Positions 47,018-58,603 of a DNA stretch of 64,000 nt are shown piece after piece. Under the pieces are notes generated by a model, which was not told the DNA's origin, searched no databases, and saw only the letters and a list, made by a program, of their open reading frames with translations. Location: contig JAIUPT010000039.1 of assembly GCA_022315425.1 (NCBI GenBank), positions 434,001 to 498,000 of the forward strand, in the 5' to 3' direction. The position numbers and the translations under genes were made by a program. Source of the DNA: Pseudevernia furfuracea. Its lineage: Eukaryota; Ascomycota; Lecanoromycetes; Lecanorales; Parmeliaceae. The stretch's first letter is position 1; each line of letters begins with the position of its first letter.

Positions 47018-47341
47018 GGCTGCGATTCAACTTTCTGATGTAAAAATGTTCCAGAAACGTTTTCACAAGAATCTTCTGAGAAATCTTTCCGTACAATCGA
47101 TCAAGTCATAACGTCGTCAAATCTCACTGGCATCGGTAAATACTATACTCAGATATTGATGATGAATTTTCCGCGGAAGATAGAAAAGGCAAGCGCTGCC
47201 GGAGAAGTTGCAAGCCAGCCCTACAATTTGCAGGGATTACTCGTAAGTATCGATAACCTGCCTGCGATCAAGACCACCTCTTCAAGCGCTCATTCTGCTT
47301 TTCCATCATCTCTGGCTCCCTCTACAGAGATCTGGCACATC
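47018..47341. promoter_or_regulatory. Bidirectional promoter Dis3 / V-ATPase subunit H
   Basis: Only 324 bases separate the two divergent start codons, so both housekeeping promoters must share this interval. The + frame is open further upstream, but the conserved N terminus begins at 47342. Confidence 0.6.
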
Positions 47342-48849
47342 ATGTCACTCGATCCTCCGACTTATCTAAGTGACCTACAAAACAATATCCGAGCAAGGCC
47401 AATTCCATGGGAGGGAGCCGTACGAGCAGGCACTATTACCGACAATGACCTCAAGACAATCAAAGCTGTAGATAAGGTGCGCAAGGAGCCGAGAAAACAG
47501 ACCGTGGAGAACGATATCGAATCCTACCAAGTTCTCATTCTCGGCGGAGACAAAGGCACAAGCGTACTGGATTCTGCGTCAAAACGATCAGATGTTATCC
47601 AGTATATGTTGGTATTGACTGGGGATTTAATTAATGGTATAACTTCTAGGCCCACAGCCATCGTAATGCGTTCAGGCATGCTAACAATTGACCTTCAGAT
47701 GTCCCCAGTCTTGTCTCCAAGCTCCTCGAGCACCCGGAACCATACAAACCTATCGTGCCTTATCTCTCTCACTCCACCAACCCAGAAGACCCAATACCAC
47801 TACTGGCTTCCTCTGTTCTGACCAGTATCCTCTCGACAGCACAGACACAGTTGCCAAAGTCGAATCCAAAGACAGACGAAGCGCTCACAAAGCTCTACAA
47901 ATACCTCTCCACCTTGACGGCAAGTCAGGATAGTGGCTTACAAGACATTGCCGTGCAGGAATACTCCGCTCTCTTAAGATCGAAGAAAGCACGGGAAATA
48001 TTCTGGAGCCAACGCGAAGAGACCGTCAGCCCTCTCTTTGACATCCTGCGAGCAGCAGTGGGCGCAAGCAGAGATGGCGACTCCTCACTATTCAATGGAG
48101 GCAGCAGCATCCGCAGTGCCATGGAAACTGGTCTCAGTGGTGGCGTCGGCCTCCAACTCCTCTATCACGTCCTCCTCACAATCTGGCAGCTAAGCTTCGA
48201 AGCATCCCTAGTAGGCAAAGGCCTTGAAAAGGAACAAGAGCTTATACCCCTCTATACCCAACTCCTCCGCCTCTCCCCTAAAGAAAAAACCACCCGCATC
48301 CTCCTCTCTACCCTGTCCAACCTATTCTCCGCTCCCACTAATAAGTCTACCCTCCTTCCCATCGCCACAACCGCCCGCCTTCCTGCCCTCCTCTCCAACC
48401 TCAAAGGCCGCCATCTAACCGATCCTGACCTCCTCGACGACTTGAAAGCCCTCACAGAAATGATGGACGAATACACAAGTTCCCAAACCACTTTCGACGA
48501 ATATGCCGCGGAACTATCCACAGGGAAACTGCGTTGGAGCCCACCACATCGAGACGCTAATTTCTGGCACGAGAATGCGAGGAAGATCTTGGATGATGAT
48601 GGTGGCGCTCTGCCGAAAGTGCTAGCGGAGATCATGGGAAAGAGTTGGGACGATGAGAAGCAAGTTCTGGCTATTGCATGTAACGATGTGGGCTGGCTGG
48701 TTAAAGAAGCCCCAGAGAAGAGGCAGGGTTTGGAGAAATTGGGCATTAAGGGGCGGGTGATGGAATTGATGACGGACAAGGATGAGACTGTTCGGTGGGA
48801 GAGCTTGAGGGCCGTGGGGGAGTGGATGAGGTACAGTTTTGATGATTGA
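47342..48849 (+). CDS. vma13: V-type ATPase subunit H (Vma13)
   Basis: This is the regulatory subunit of the V1 sector of the vacuolar proton pump; it couples V1 to V0 and blocks ATP hydrolysis in free V1. Exons 47342..47636 and 47699..48849 give 481 residues, the same size as yeast Vma13 (478). The N terminus MSLDPPTYLSDLQNNIRARPIPWEG and the long HEAT/ARM-like helical body match the family. The C-terminal domain shows KLRWSPPHRDANFWHENARKI and AIACNDVGWLVKEAPEKRQGLEKLGIKGRVMELMTDKDETVRWESL, the most conserved signature of subunit H. The intron joins N/DVPSLVSKLLEHPEP in frame. The ATG at 47342 was taken because similarity starts there. Confidence 0.95.
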
Positions 48850-49308
48850 GGGCAGGAATACTTGTGATTTGTGTCAATTGTGATAGAGAGGAGCAAACAG
48901 TGCCACGTCGAGAGGACTGTTTCCCCAAACCGGACTGTGTTGGAGAGCCAGTTTGGCACGCGGTGGAAAATAGGAAGACGAAAATGACATGGAAATTCGG
49001 GCTCGACTGTACAAAGTACCTTGATAATGCCTGTTCTCTCGGACTCAGACCATCAGAATCCTTGCTGCATTAAGGTCTTCACCTTCATTAAAGCCATTGC
49101 AACATTTTCCGGTGAATGATTGAAAGGTATCATTATAGGCCATATACCCAGATAAATCTAAAAATGATAAGGGCCTTCAAGCAGAGAATGACATAAAACG
49201 CAGAGCAAGCATCGCAAAAAATCCAGATATCAACCCCCGGCGCCCTCGTCTCCACAAGCCCGAACCCACCGAAATGTCAAAGCATCACAAACCCTTCCCA
49301 TACCGCCG
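48850..49308. other. Convergent intergenic spacer
   Basis: These 459 bases lie between the 3' ends of Vma13 and Med16. No gene was seen. Confidence 0.5.
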
Positions 49309-52300
49309 TCAGTATCCAGACCCATTAACATCGTCCTCTCCTCCAACCATCCACCAGCTCCCGCAAAAACAATGTTTCATTTGCGAAACCATCATACTCA
49401 CCATCCTGGTCGGCAGCAAATCTTCCATTACAGCACCACACCTGGTACATCTTCTCGTTGGCACCCCCTTGAGCTCAATCTTACGCATAGCATCCAACGG
49501 ATGTTCCTTCCTCCATCTCTTACTCGTGTTGTCATTGGTGAGGCCCAACGAGGCGACGTTGGCGAAGTACAGTTCGGCGACGTCGACCTCTTCTTTCAGG
49601 GAAGCTGCTGTTTTGGTCAGAAGATCTTTCACGGGTTCGAAGAGGATGTCGGGTATTTCGGCTTTGACAAGCATGTTCTTCTCGACGTTACTCCGTTCGG
49701 CCTCGCTGATGCCGGATACTTGGTAGGCACTCTTGATGCTATTTTCCAGCTGTGATAAAAGACGCTCGAGTTGCGATACCGAGACTAAAGATTTCTGGAA
49801 CACTGCCCCAAGCTCTTGATAAGCTAGTCCTAGGGGTGTCTGCGACTGCTGGCTTTTGCAGGTTCCCATGAAGGCTTTCAACGGGTTGCATTTGAGTTTG
49901 AGGAAATTGCGGGATGAGGAGACGAGGAGGAGGAGCAGGGCTGGGCTATTGGTTTCAAGGACTATGCAGTATTTAGTTGGGTCTTGAACAGGCTACAAAA
50001 GCTGTGGTAGCTCACTCCTTGCGTTGAGGAGATCAAGACTCATGATTCCTCCTCCATCATTGTGATCTTCAAGGAAGTCTCCTAGTACGAAGAGCTCGTC
50101 GACGATGTAGCTGATGAGGGTCATCGACCACGATACTAGACCGATCAGGACATGGACTGTCTCTGATCTGGAGTTAGTCTTCTTTCTACAAAGTTATTCG
50201 GGATCTTCGGCGTACCCGGCTTGCCCAGTTCAGACTCCGCGATCGGTTTTCTACTGATAGTCCCCATGAACATCATAACGACGGATCTTATATTCAAAAT
50301 TGTCCACGCCAAAGTGGCCGAGAGTGATGGCCGATGATTCCCTCCAGCATAAGTAAGTGCTGCTTGGACACTCAGACATCGCTGAAGTATTAAGCCTTGA
50401 GGCGACGGCAGCAATTGTTGCAGCTGCGGGTCGATGGAGTAGTCGACGCGGACACCGGTCATACGATACAGCTCGCTCAAGAAGTGCGACTTGAATGTGT
50501 CCGGATTGAATAATGTCCGAGGATGCTTTGCCTGGGCCTGGCTGTGCAAGTATTGGTTCGAAAAATACTGGAGAGCCGCGACGATGTCCTCGTTGTTCAG
50601 AGTATTTTGGGAAGCCACCGTTGACTGCATAACGAAGGCTTCGAGGATCACTTCGAGTCGCGCTGTGTATTTTAGCAGGCACAAAAAGTCGTTGCGGTGC
50701 ACACACACCTTCATCAATTTGGTCACCTGTATGCTCGTCCTCAAACTGCATAGGGCTCAAAGATGCCAAATGCTGCTCATCAAGAGAAACAGCAGCACAA
50801 GCGTTAGGAGATAAGGCAGTATGCAAGCCTATATATCATGAGAAGTCGTCCTCATGATTGGGGCGCCCAGCGTCTGGGGTGCGAATAAATTCAACATGCG
50901 AACTTACAGAATCGACTCTCTGGAAAATAGAGACCAACTTGTGCCATACTCGAGATTTGGTCTTTTCCATCTCGAGGGATCCCGTTCATATTTGTAGTCT
51001 CCCGATATTCCACTAAACCATCGCAATAAATCATGGCCAGAACGGGCTTGAAGCTCATTTGCTGGATGGAGAGTAGAGCTCTTGGGAGTAAAATGTCACT
51101 CGATCTCTTCATGAGGATCTCAGACTTGAGATAGCTTGTTAGGGACAGTCCAAACCCAAGCTTTGGACGATACAACTTACAGGAAGCTCCGTAACCGGTG
51201 ATGCACTGACCTTCTTTGAAGACAATGAGTTGAAGCTTGTGTGTAACTTTGGCGTTGCAATTTGCAGATCCCATTTGCAGAGTACTGTAGCTTGTACAGC
51301 ATGAGCTGGAGAATGTTGGAAATGATCAGCGACGTAAGAGAACGAAGCCAGGAGAGTCGGATGCGTTGGTTCTATATTGGCAGATCTCGGTCCTGGCGGT
51401 AGAAATTCAAGGAGGGACAATTGACTGCGTGATTGCACACTATCATACTGTGCTGAAGCACCATCCAGATTCTCACCAAGCGGGGTGCAGTGGTTCAGGA
51501 CTTTGAGATGCTGTAGGCCTATGCTTTGGTGCTCAAAATCTAGGCTGAGTCGATACACTCGAAGCTCCTTTTCGCTATTGTACGTTGCAAGAAGCAGGGG
51601 ACTTTCTTGTTATGTAGGTCAGCCACTGTCTCACAGCTTGGATAGCAACCCTCACCTTTATCTGAACTCTTGGCTTCTGCAATCTTTTCCGGACACATTG
51701 TGGCATGGGTCAGAAGCTCGGATGGACTAGCAATGTTCTCTGACTCGCTTTTGAAGTCTTGCCATCGATTATCTTGAACTTGATACAATACTCTAATCAT
51801 TCCGCTCTTTGTGATTGCTACCATAGCAGCCTTCTGTGAGTTATTATTTTGCTGGTAGGGATTACGGGGCCCGAGCAATCTTTGCTGAGATGCGATGAAA
51901 TTCCATTGGTCCTTGGTTTTGAGCATAGGCTTAGGAAAATAAGACTGCACCGCTGTCAACCGAGTTCATACCATCCACATTGCAATCAGTCGGCAATCAT
52001 ACTATTTTGTCTAGGTGTAACCATGTCAGTCCAATCACAGCATTGAGATGGTCTTCGGGGTCGAGGACACAGCGCCTGTAGACACTCAGGCGATTGATAG
52101 CAATGAATACGGAGTAAATCGATATCTGGCCAAAAGCGTCGACAATTGCTAATTCATTACCGTAATGACTCCAGGACAGATGAACTATTTGGTGTTCACT
52201 GTGCACAGTAGCGACACCGTCTATCAAATGTTCTTTGCTCATCCTCCACTGGCCATGAGAAGAATCACACATAAGGTTTCGTGCAACCACATTGCACCCA

Positions 52301-52525
52301 TCGCGAGTAATGTACGCAATACAGCCATGTCTAGACCATGCCAACTTCCTACCTAACCTTTAGAAATCCCGAAGCAAAGCGCTGGAGGTTCGCGACGTAC
52401 TGGCAGCATCCGCTGAGAGCTATTCCATCCACTCGCTGGAGCAGGCCCTTGGGAAGAGGTTCGGGAATGTGCCCATCTCCCACATCTCCAACGTCTCCAA
52501 AGAGATCATCAAGATCATCCTCCAT
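49309..52525 (-). CDS. med16: Mediator complex subunit 16 (Med16/Sin4)
   Basis: Med16 is a tail-module subunit of Mediator, which relays activator signals to RNA polymerase II. It is a multi-intron gene. The first exons 52401..52525 (MEDDLDDLFGD...QRVDGIALSGCCQ) and 52003..52348 (KLAWSRHGCIAYITRDGCNVVARNL) show the family N terminus, and 51656..51944 follows in frame. The N-terminal half is a WD40/beta-propeller-like region (VHLSWSHYGNELAIVDAFGQISIYS; VAITKSGMIRVLYQV; ATYNSEKELRVYRLSLDF). The C-terminal part is helical and ends with a Cys pair block, RRCTRCGAVMEDLL then MKHCFCGSWWMV, the expected zinc-type end of fungal Med16. Exon boundaries between 49.9 and 51.6 kb were not all resolved; roughly ten exons in total are likely. 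Start at 52525 is the first ATG with the acidic family N terminus. Confidence 0.9.
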
Positions 52526-53209
52526 GATAAAACTTCTAAAATATCTCCCTTAAATTTTCGAGGTAAAGCTGTATTGGATGAGTTGGATAAGAAGCGTAGA
52601 TAGTAAGTAACATTTCTGAATCGAAAAATTGCCGCAATTCGAGCCAAGGAGGAATGATAGTATTATTCAGGTCCGACCCAATTGCCTACCGCGCAGTGGT
52701 AGAGTTTAAAAGCTGCGCAGTCATTCACAGTGCATCGAGGCTATTGACTGCGCCTGCTCTTCATGAATAGGACACATAAGTGAATGCGAGCAGAATTTGT
52801 TCGTTCAATCCAATAGATATGTGCCCAAGGTGTTCTTCATTCATTGAGGAAGCATTGAAGCTAAATCGTCTATCATTGTTGCCCGTAAGAGCTCTGTTTG
52901 ATAGATCACAGTGATCAAAACAAAGGAGTAAACAAAAGGCTATTGTGGGAGGGGGCATTTGCGGCTAAAATACTTAAGCGGCACGATCATCGCTGAGAAT
53001 CCCTGAGATCCTTCCAACCCATTCACACCATTCACAACACCGCCTTGATTTACCTACTATTGTTCTCGACTTCATCGCGCAAATACTTCTAGACGATTCC
53101 TTAAGATACCTTCTTACTAGGTCCCCTTCCTCATCTGTCCATTTCTCTCCATCATGTTCCAAACGAGAACACCCTAATCGCAACAAGCAACCGACCGCAA
53201 TCTCACGTC
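52526..53209. promoter_or_regulatory. Divergent promoter region Med16 / sirtuin
   Basis: These 684 bases separate the two divergent starts. No other gene or strong repeat was seen; a chance 70-residue frame on the minus strand was ignored. Confidence 0.5.
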
Positions 53210-55203
53210 ATGGATAGCGACAGCAGCTTGAGCGACCTGTCTTCAGAGCTCAGCTCCGTCAGATCTGTGTCGCCTCCACCTCTCGATTACCCATCTCCAC
53301 AGTCAACTCAAGAAAATGGCGAAAGCATCTCCAGTAGTCAGAGTGAATCGCGAAAGCACCCCCGAGAATCTGACGATCTTTTTCCAGCGAAGAAGAGAAA
53401 GTCAGTGGAGGCGAAGCCGAGGACAACCGTTCACCTAGATCTACAATCGCCTTCACCTGCGGCTGATCAGAGCTCTCAATTGGGTCTGTTACTGAAGGTT
53501 TTGCGGAAGAGGAGAAAAATCGTGGTGATCGCCGGGGCCGGGATATCTACTGCTGCTGGAGGTGAGTGCTGCGCTCCCCACCACCAACCGCGCGTTGGAT
53601 TGCTAACGAAACCATAGTTCCCGACTTTCGGTCATCAAACGGCCTCTTCAACACTCTCAAGAGCGACAATAAGCTCAAAGCTTCCGGCAAACATTTATTC
53701 GACGCTTCAGTTTATCAAACAGACGACTCAACATCCTCTTTCCACGATATGGTTCGCACACTGTCGCAACTCGTCAGCGATGCAAAGCCTACAATATTTC
53801 ATGAGATGCTAGCAACCCTCGCAAGCGAAGGTCGGCTCATGCGCCTATACACGCAGAACGTCGATGGCATAGACACTTCGCTTCCACCTCTGATAACAAA
53901 GCTTCCACTGGAAACCAAAGGACCATGGCCCATAACGATTCAGTTGCACGGAAGCTTGGAGAAGATGGTATGCACCAAATGTAGCAAGCTCTCACCTTTC
54001 GAAGCGGCTTTATTCAGCGGTCCAGTACCACCACTGTGTACTCAGTGTGTAGAGACTGACCAGATTCGCACCGATGTTGCCGGCAAACGAAGTCACGGCA
54101 TTGGCAGACTTCGTCCGAGGATGGTCTTATACAACGAATCGAATCCGGACGACGAGGCGATTGGAGCAGTAGTAAAAGCGGATCTCCTGAAGCGCCCTGA
54201 TGCAGTCATTGTAGTGGGCACAAGTATGGAGATTCCAGGTGTCAAGAGAATGGTCAGGGAGATGTGTGGTATAGTAAGAGATAGAAGAGACGGAGTTGCA
54301 ATATGGATCAACCGCGGTCCACCACCAATAGGCAAGGAATTCGAGGATTGTTGGGATCTAGTGGTCGCTGGGGATTGCGACAAGGTTGCCCAACGGGCGA
54401 ACATGCGGCGGTGGAACGATGAAGGCAATGACTACAAGGACTGCACCGAATCCGAGGCAGAAAGGGCAAAAAAGAAGGATTCTGATGTCAAGGTGCTCGT
54501 CAAACCAGCAAAGAGGAGAAGTGTTACTCCCAAGAGGGATGTCTCGCCCAAAAATGGGACTACTCCTGCCATGATGACCCCAGGAGAAAGTCCTATGTCA
54601 AAGGCAACACAGCTTCCGAAAGCCTTCACCATTCCTCCGTTACAGCTTTCAGATACGCAAAAAATTTCAAAGACAAATAACCGTCCGAAAGGAGCAGGAA
54701 AGAAGACTGGTGTCAAGAACACTTCGCTAAGCAAAACCACCGGCTTGAAGATCTCAAAGACATCCGATAATTCGAAAATCAACTTCAAAGTCACCAAGCC
54801 CCATAAGTCTCTGGCCGATTCAGCAAAGCCAGACCCGCTCCCCAACATCCCTGGTTCACCCAGTAAGGAGAAAACGACCAAGTTCTCGAAACCTCGTCCA
54901 TCACCTACGAACCAAGAAAAAGCGAAAAAATTGCTTGCTAGCATCAACGAGCCCTTCGACGATACGGCCATTGCTATGATGCCCATATCACCCCAGTCAG
55001 CGCGCAATAACGGTCCTGTGAGTTCTGCCAAATCTCTTGCCGAGAGCGTCAAGCTTGAGAAAATCGAGATACCCATAAAGCTCGAGATACCTACCAAGGT
55101 CGACGAGATTCAGGATCCTCGCAAGCTCAAGCGAATGAGCCAAGAGAGGATCTCACCCACGGGAAACGTACCGTCTGGTATGGCCCAGCTATTACATTTC
55201 TGA
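53210..55203 (+). CDS. Sirtuin, NAD-dependent histone deacetylase (Hst3/Hst4 type)
   Basis: This is a nuclear class I sirtuin that probably removes histone H3K56 acetylation, as Hst3/Hst4 do. Exons 53210..53561 and 53618..55203 give 645 residues. The first ~90 residues are Ser-rich with a KKRK nuclear signal. The Sir2 core then shows VVIAGAGISTAAGVPDFRS (NAD site, completed across the intron), MRLYTQNVDGID, the catalytic histidine in IQLHGSLEKMVC, the zinc Cys pairs CTKC and CTQC, and PDAVIVVGTSMEIPGVKRMVREM. The Hst3/4 pattern TRIxxxxRPRMVLYNE is present as GRLRPRMVLYNESNPD. The C-terminal 250 residues are Lys/Ser/Pro-rich and disordered. An 84-codon open frame starts 49 bases downstream. 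Confidence 0.95.
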
Positions 55204-55251
55204 TGTGACTAGAACTTGCTTAGTCTCGTTGGTGGATGCCTGGTGTGATCC

Positions 55252-55506
55252 ATGTATGGAAAGGGCGGATTTGTTTCGGATCAAGGGATACCCAAACGTC
55301 GATTCAAGGCGTTACTGGAATTCCTCTTGGATGTTGCCATTACCGTACGACTGAGATCTGGGCCAGGGTCTCTCGTCTTCGGAGCTGGAGGTGGCATTTT
55401 ATTTTCAGGAGTTGCATTTTCATATTCTCAGGCAGGATTGACTCAAGTCCGAGACCGCTGGGGCTTGAGAAAAGAGCCTTGGGTTCTCGAAGGAGACGTC
55501 GTATAA
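55252..55506 (+). CDS. Small hypothetical protein (84 aa)
   Basis: ATG at 55252 to stop at 55506, with no intron. It has a basic N-terminal part (PKRRFKALLEFLLDVAITVRLRSGPG) followed by a Gly/Ala/hydrophobic stretch (SLVFGAGGGILFSGVAFSYSQ) that could be a weak membrane segment, then a charged tail. It follows the sirtuin by only 49 bases on the same strand, so it may be part of that gene's 3' UTR rather than a gene. An overlapping frame in another phase (from 55236) is equally long. No family recognised. Confidence 0.3.
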   Translation: MYGKGGFVSDQGIPKRRFKALLEFLLDVAITVRLRSGPGSLVFGAGGGILFSGVAFSYSQAGLTQVRDRWGLRKEPWVLEGDVV

Positions 55507-56270
55507 TATGATGGCATCTGTATGTAAATACATAGCTTGTCTTTGTATGTACGTAACTCGTCAAGATATTCACAAAGCGATACATCTAGATGGCCGGTCG
55601 GTCATGTATCCAACTTTGACGGGAATCTCGCTGATGACAGATAATATTGCAAGTCATAGTCCTGATCTTATCACTTCGAGTCCATCTCGCCACAAGCGTG
55701 TACATCTGGGAGCAATTCCACCAGGAGAGAAACCCCGCGCGATGACTATCGAATACTATACGGATGACAATTTTCACAGGCGTTCACCACCTCTCGTCTA
55801 AGTGCTACCCTAGTCCAAATACAAGAACTATCTCATGATTGTATCCGATTCTCCTTTCTTGTCTTCGAATCAGTAGGTAGGGCCCCCCCTGCCCTGCTGC
55901 TGCCCGGCAATGTTTCATTCACAGCTACGAGTAAGTAGAATTGAAATATCCCAGTGGTGTTTTGCCTGACGGAAATTCCAGATACAACAAGTTGTTTTGC
56001 TTCAAATTATGATCTAGAACTAGAGGTTTGTAATACAGAGGTGGCGTGAACCCGCCTCGATTGATATTCATAGATCGTCTTACTCTATGTTTTCGCAGCG
56101 ACAAAGATTAGGACGCTACTGCCGATGCCATGCTTTCCTGTTCGCTAGGATACAGCAATGGGACGTGCTCCCCGAAACCCCGTCTCTGCTCACATCATCA
56201 CATGGATTGCACTCTTCCATACGGTGCTAAAGCGGTACATAAGTAGCTAGGTAGGGAACCCAGCGACCCC
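55507..56270. other. Convergent intergenic region, nothing supported
   Basis: This is the 3' side of the sirtuin or small ORF and of the ribosomal protein gene. Short open frames around 55.5-55.8 kb lack motifs. Confidence 0.45.
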
Positions 56271-57278
56271 TCACGACTCACCCCCAGACCTCCCCTTCTC
56301 CTCCTCCTCCAACATCCCTCTCCTCCCCTCAACGGTAATCCACAGGCTCCTGCCCATCCCTTCCAACGCACCCGTCACCCCGGCCCCCACCTCTCCCAAC
56401 ATCCTAACCAACTGGCCCCTCAGCCCCTCCATGCCCCCTTCGATCCCCCCGACCCATCTCGTCCCCTCATTATCAAACACCCTCCCTTCCACCCTCGCCC
56501 CCAGCAGCATCAGCTTCTGCAACCCCTGTTGCACGCTCGGGTCATGATAGCCCGGGTTCACCCGCCGTGTCGGCGCCGGGAACGTTGGCGCTTTGGGAGC
56601 CAGGATGCTGAGGGCCGCGCGCATGTGTTGCGGCGTCACGGTCGGGAAGGATACGGCCGCGAGGGGACCGGAGAGGAGGGGCCGGAGGGGGTTGGTTTTC
56701 TTGTGGGGGAAAGCGGCGGCGTGGGCGGTGCGGGAGAGGTAGTGCGTTAGGGTCGGGTCTGCCGGGTTCGGCGCATCGTTCGCCACGCTGGCGGACGACT
56801 GGGTGGAGGGATCCGTCGGGTGAGGTTTCGAGGCGGTACGCTGTTGTTCCGGGTGGTAGTACTCGGCGACCAGCAGCGCCGATTCGAAGATACCGGCTTG
56901 AATCGCTTGGATTTTGATCGCTGGCGCGAGGTTCGTGGAGAGGTCCTCGTCGACTTTTTCAAGAGCAAATTGCAGCTCCCGGCGTATGGACATCCATTCT
57001 GTAGCTTTCAGGTTGTTGTGTTGGAACAGGAGGAGCAGGGGCGTGGAGCGTAGTAGGGAGGTGTATTGCCGGTGGAGTTGAGATTTGCGGAATTCGGGCG
57101 GTTTGTGGGAGGGTGGTTGGGTTCGGGGGTAGCGGGCGATCGGTGGAGGTGAAGAGGTCATTTGAGGGGGTGGAGCGGCTGGGGTTATGGCGGAGGCGGT
57201 GGAGAGGTATCTGTATAATGTGGATTTGGGTTTGAGGAGGTGGTGACATTGGGGGCAAATGCGGAGTCGGGGGGCCAT
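56271..57278 (-). CDS. mrpl11: Mitochondrial large-subunit ribosomal protein uL10m (Mrpl11)
   Basis: This is the mitoribosomal stalk-base protein of the 54S subunit. No intron. The chosen start at 57278 gives a basic, Ser/Thr-rich mitochondrial presequence (MAPRLRICPQCHHLLKPKSTLYRYLSTASA); an ATG 20 codons upstream (57338) is also in frame. The mature core shows the fungal uL10m signature SQLHRQYTSLLRSTPLLLLFQHNNLKATEWMSIRRELQFAL, then AIKIQAIQAGIFESALLVAEYY, PLLSGPLAAVSFPTVTPQHMRAALSIL, and GLQKLMLLGARVEGRVFDNEGTRWV. A variable Pro/Ser linker sits between the first two blocks. The DNA is C-rich, unlike the neighbours, as is the Dpb4 exon 2, so composition varies by gene here. Confidence 0.92.
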   Translation of the reverse strand: MAPRLRICPQCHHLLKPKSTLYRYLSTASAITPAAPPPQMTSSPPPIARYPRTQPPSHKPPEFRKSQLHRQYTSLLRSTPLLLLFQHNNLKATEWMSIRRELQFALEKVDEDLSTNLAPAIKIQAIQAGIFESALLVAEYYHPEQQRTASKPHPTDPSTQSSASVANDAPNPADPTLTHYLSRTAHAAAFPHKKTNPLRPLLSGPLAAVSFPTVTPQHMRAALSILAPKAPTFPAPTRRVNPGYHDPSVQQGLQKLMLLGARVEGRVFDNEGTRWVGGIEGGMEGLRGQLVRMLGEVGAGVTGALEGMGRSLWITVEGRRGMLEEEEKGRSGGES

Positions 57279-58309
57279 TGGGGATGAGTTGAATTGTGAC
57301 CTGTATCGAGTGTAAGCTTTAAGTCCTCGGATATTCATGAAGACTGACCTGGCAACGAAAGTCTCAAGGATTGCACCTTTGATGCAATCGCAGGACGAGG
57401 GGAAGACTTGTTAGATATAAATACATTACTGAACTTGGACTGGCGCCTTTAGACGTTGCAAAAAGGAGATCAAAGCTTGGCGTCGCGCCTTGTCTTCCTA
57501 GAGCCACCGAGTGACCTACTACTCTATAGAGTCACGCTAAAAAAACTTGCATCCTTTTGCAACGCCTAACTCAGCCCTATGGAATACATTTACTTGAACC
57601 AAACGCGCTTCGCGGGTCCTTTTCAAATTCTGGGAAATCTGCCTGAAGACACATAGATTGATAGGCCTATTCAATTCACTGGATGTTTTTGCTAATATGC
57701 AATTCGGAAACTTGGCCAGTAAATGTTGGCATTTGGAGCTATTGGGCGTTGCCTTTGACATCAACTTTTTCAAACATGGCCTACTGTTCTTCGGACCTTT
57801 CAGTGGCATCCGTTCGATTAGTGACGAGGGGTATGGGTGGAATATGATAGAACAAATCTTATCATTACCTCACAGGGTTTGGGTCCTGCTTTGATACCTG
57901 GAGCTGATCTTCGGTTTGATGTCTTTGTTTCTGAACCTCTTTACAACTCGAGACTTTTAGCTCTGTGGAGCCTGCTGTTTATTGCGTGGAGGGTAGATAT
58001 GCGAAATAGAAAATGACTAGCGGATATTGTGAGCTGGTTTTGCTTCTTAGGTTCTCAACACCGACTGGGTCTGCGACATCGTTCCGGTCCAGCAATGTGG
58101 GCAGGAAGAAGAATTCATTTGACAGGTCTAATTTCTGACAGCATCGATGTAGCGAAATTGGTACTTGTTCGACAGAACGCCTATGAAGGGTATCATGTCA
58201 CCATCTGATATCTCAAATAGCACCTTGCTCCTTTCGCTGAGCGGTGTCAGGAGAGATCATTCCGTATTCCGTTAGGTCGCGAGTTCAAGCCGGGTCTCGC
58301 AATCTCATG
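57279..58309. other. Intergenic, ~1 kb, no supported gene
   Basis: Holds the uL10m upstream region and the 3' flank of Rpc10. A perfect palindrome actctatagagt (57521..57532) sits inside a longer GTGAC...GTCAC near-repeat. Overlapping antisense frames at 57.5-57.9 kb were not convincing. A tRNA-like stretch near 58250-58305 was examined and rejected. Confidence 0.45.
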
Positions 58310-58603
58310 TCACCTCGCCTCAAACTGCACCATCCTACAAGCGGTGGTCGGTCAGCCCACCATAGATAGCTCCATGCCCATCGACACAGTAAGGAGCCGA
58401 AATTACCTCTTCGTCCTCTCCTTATTCAGCACCCTATGACCACATTCCTTGCATCGTATGGCATCTCCCTTCTTCAGCTGCACCTTGGCGTTGCATTCGC
58501 CGCAGACGTATTGTGTTATGGGGCCTGCGAGCTCTGTGGTGGTGGTATTGAAGTTGGAGCTTGAGGGCTGGAGAGTCGGTGGGGCGTAGGCTTCGCGAGA
58601 CAT
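58310..58603 (-). CDS. rpb12: RNA polymerases I/II/III common subunit Rpc10 (RPABC4, Rpb12)
   Basis: This is a small zinc-ribbon subunit shared by all three nuclear RNA polymerases. Exons 58407..58603 and 58310..58334 give 73 residues (yeast Rpc10 is 70). The zinc ribbon is YVCGECNAKVQLKKGDAIRCKECGHRVLNKERTKR, with both CxxC pairs. The frame appears to end at TAA directly after TKR, but that TAA is inside the donor (AAGAG/GTAATT). The 72-nt intron joins a terminal 25-nt exon encoding the invariant MVQFEAR end. The gene is easily mis-annotated as truncated. Start ATG at 58603 fits the usual Ser/Thr-rich variable N terminus. Confidence 0.95.

Noticed and set aside
52108..52117. Another TACGGAGTA occurrence
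   Set aside because: It lies inside a Med16 coding exon and encodes conserved-looking IYSVF, so it is coincidental.
58245..58306. tRNA-like stretch (gctgagcggtgtcagg ... gcgagttcaagc ... ctcgc)
   Set aside because: It has a D-arm-like and a TTCAAGC T-loop-like word, but the T stem only pairs if five extra bases are in the loop, and no acceptor stem or anticodon arm could be folded.
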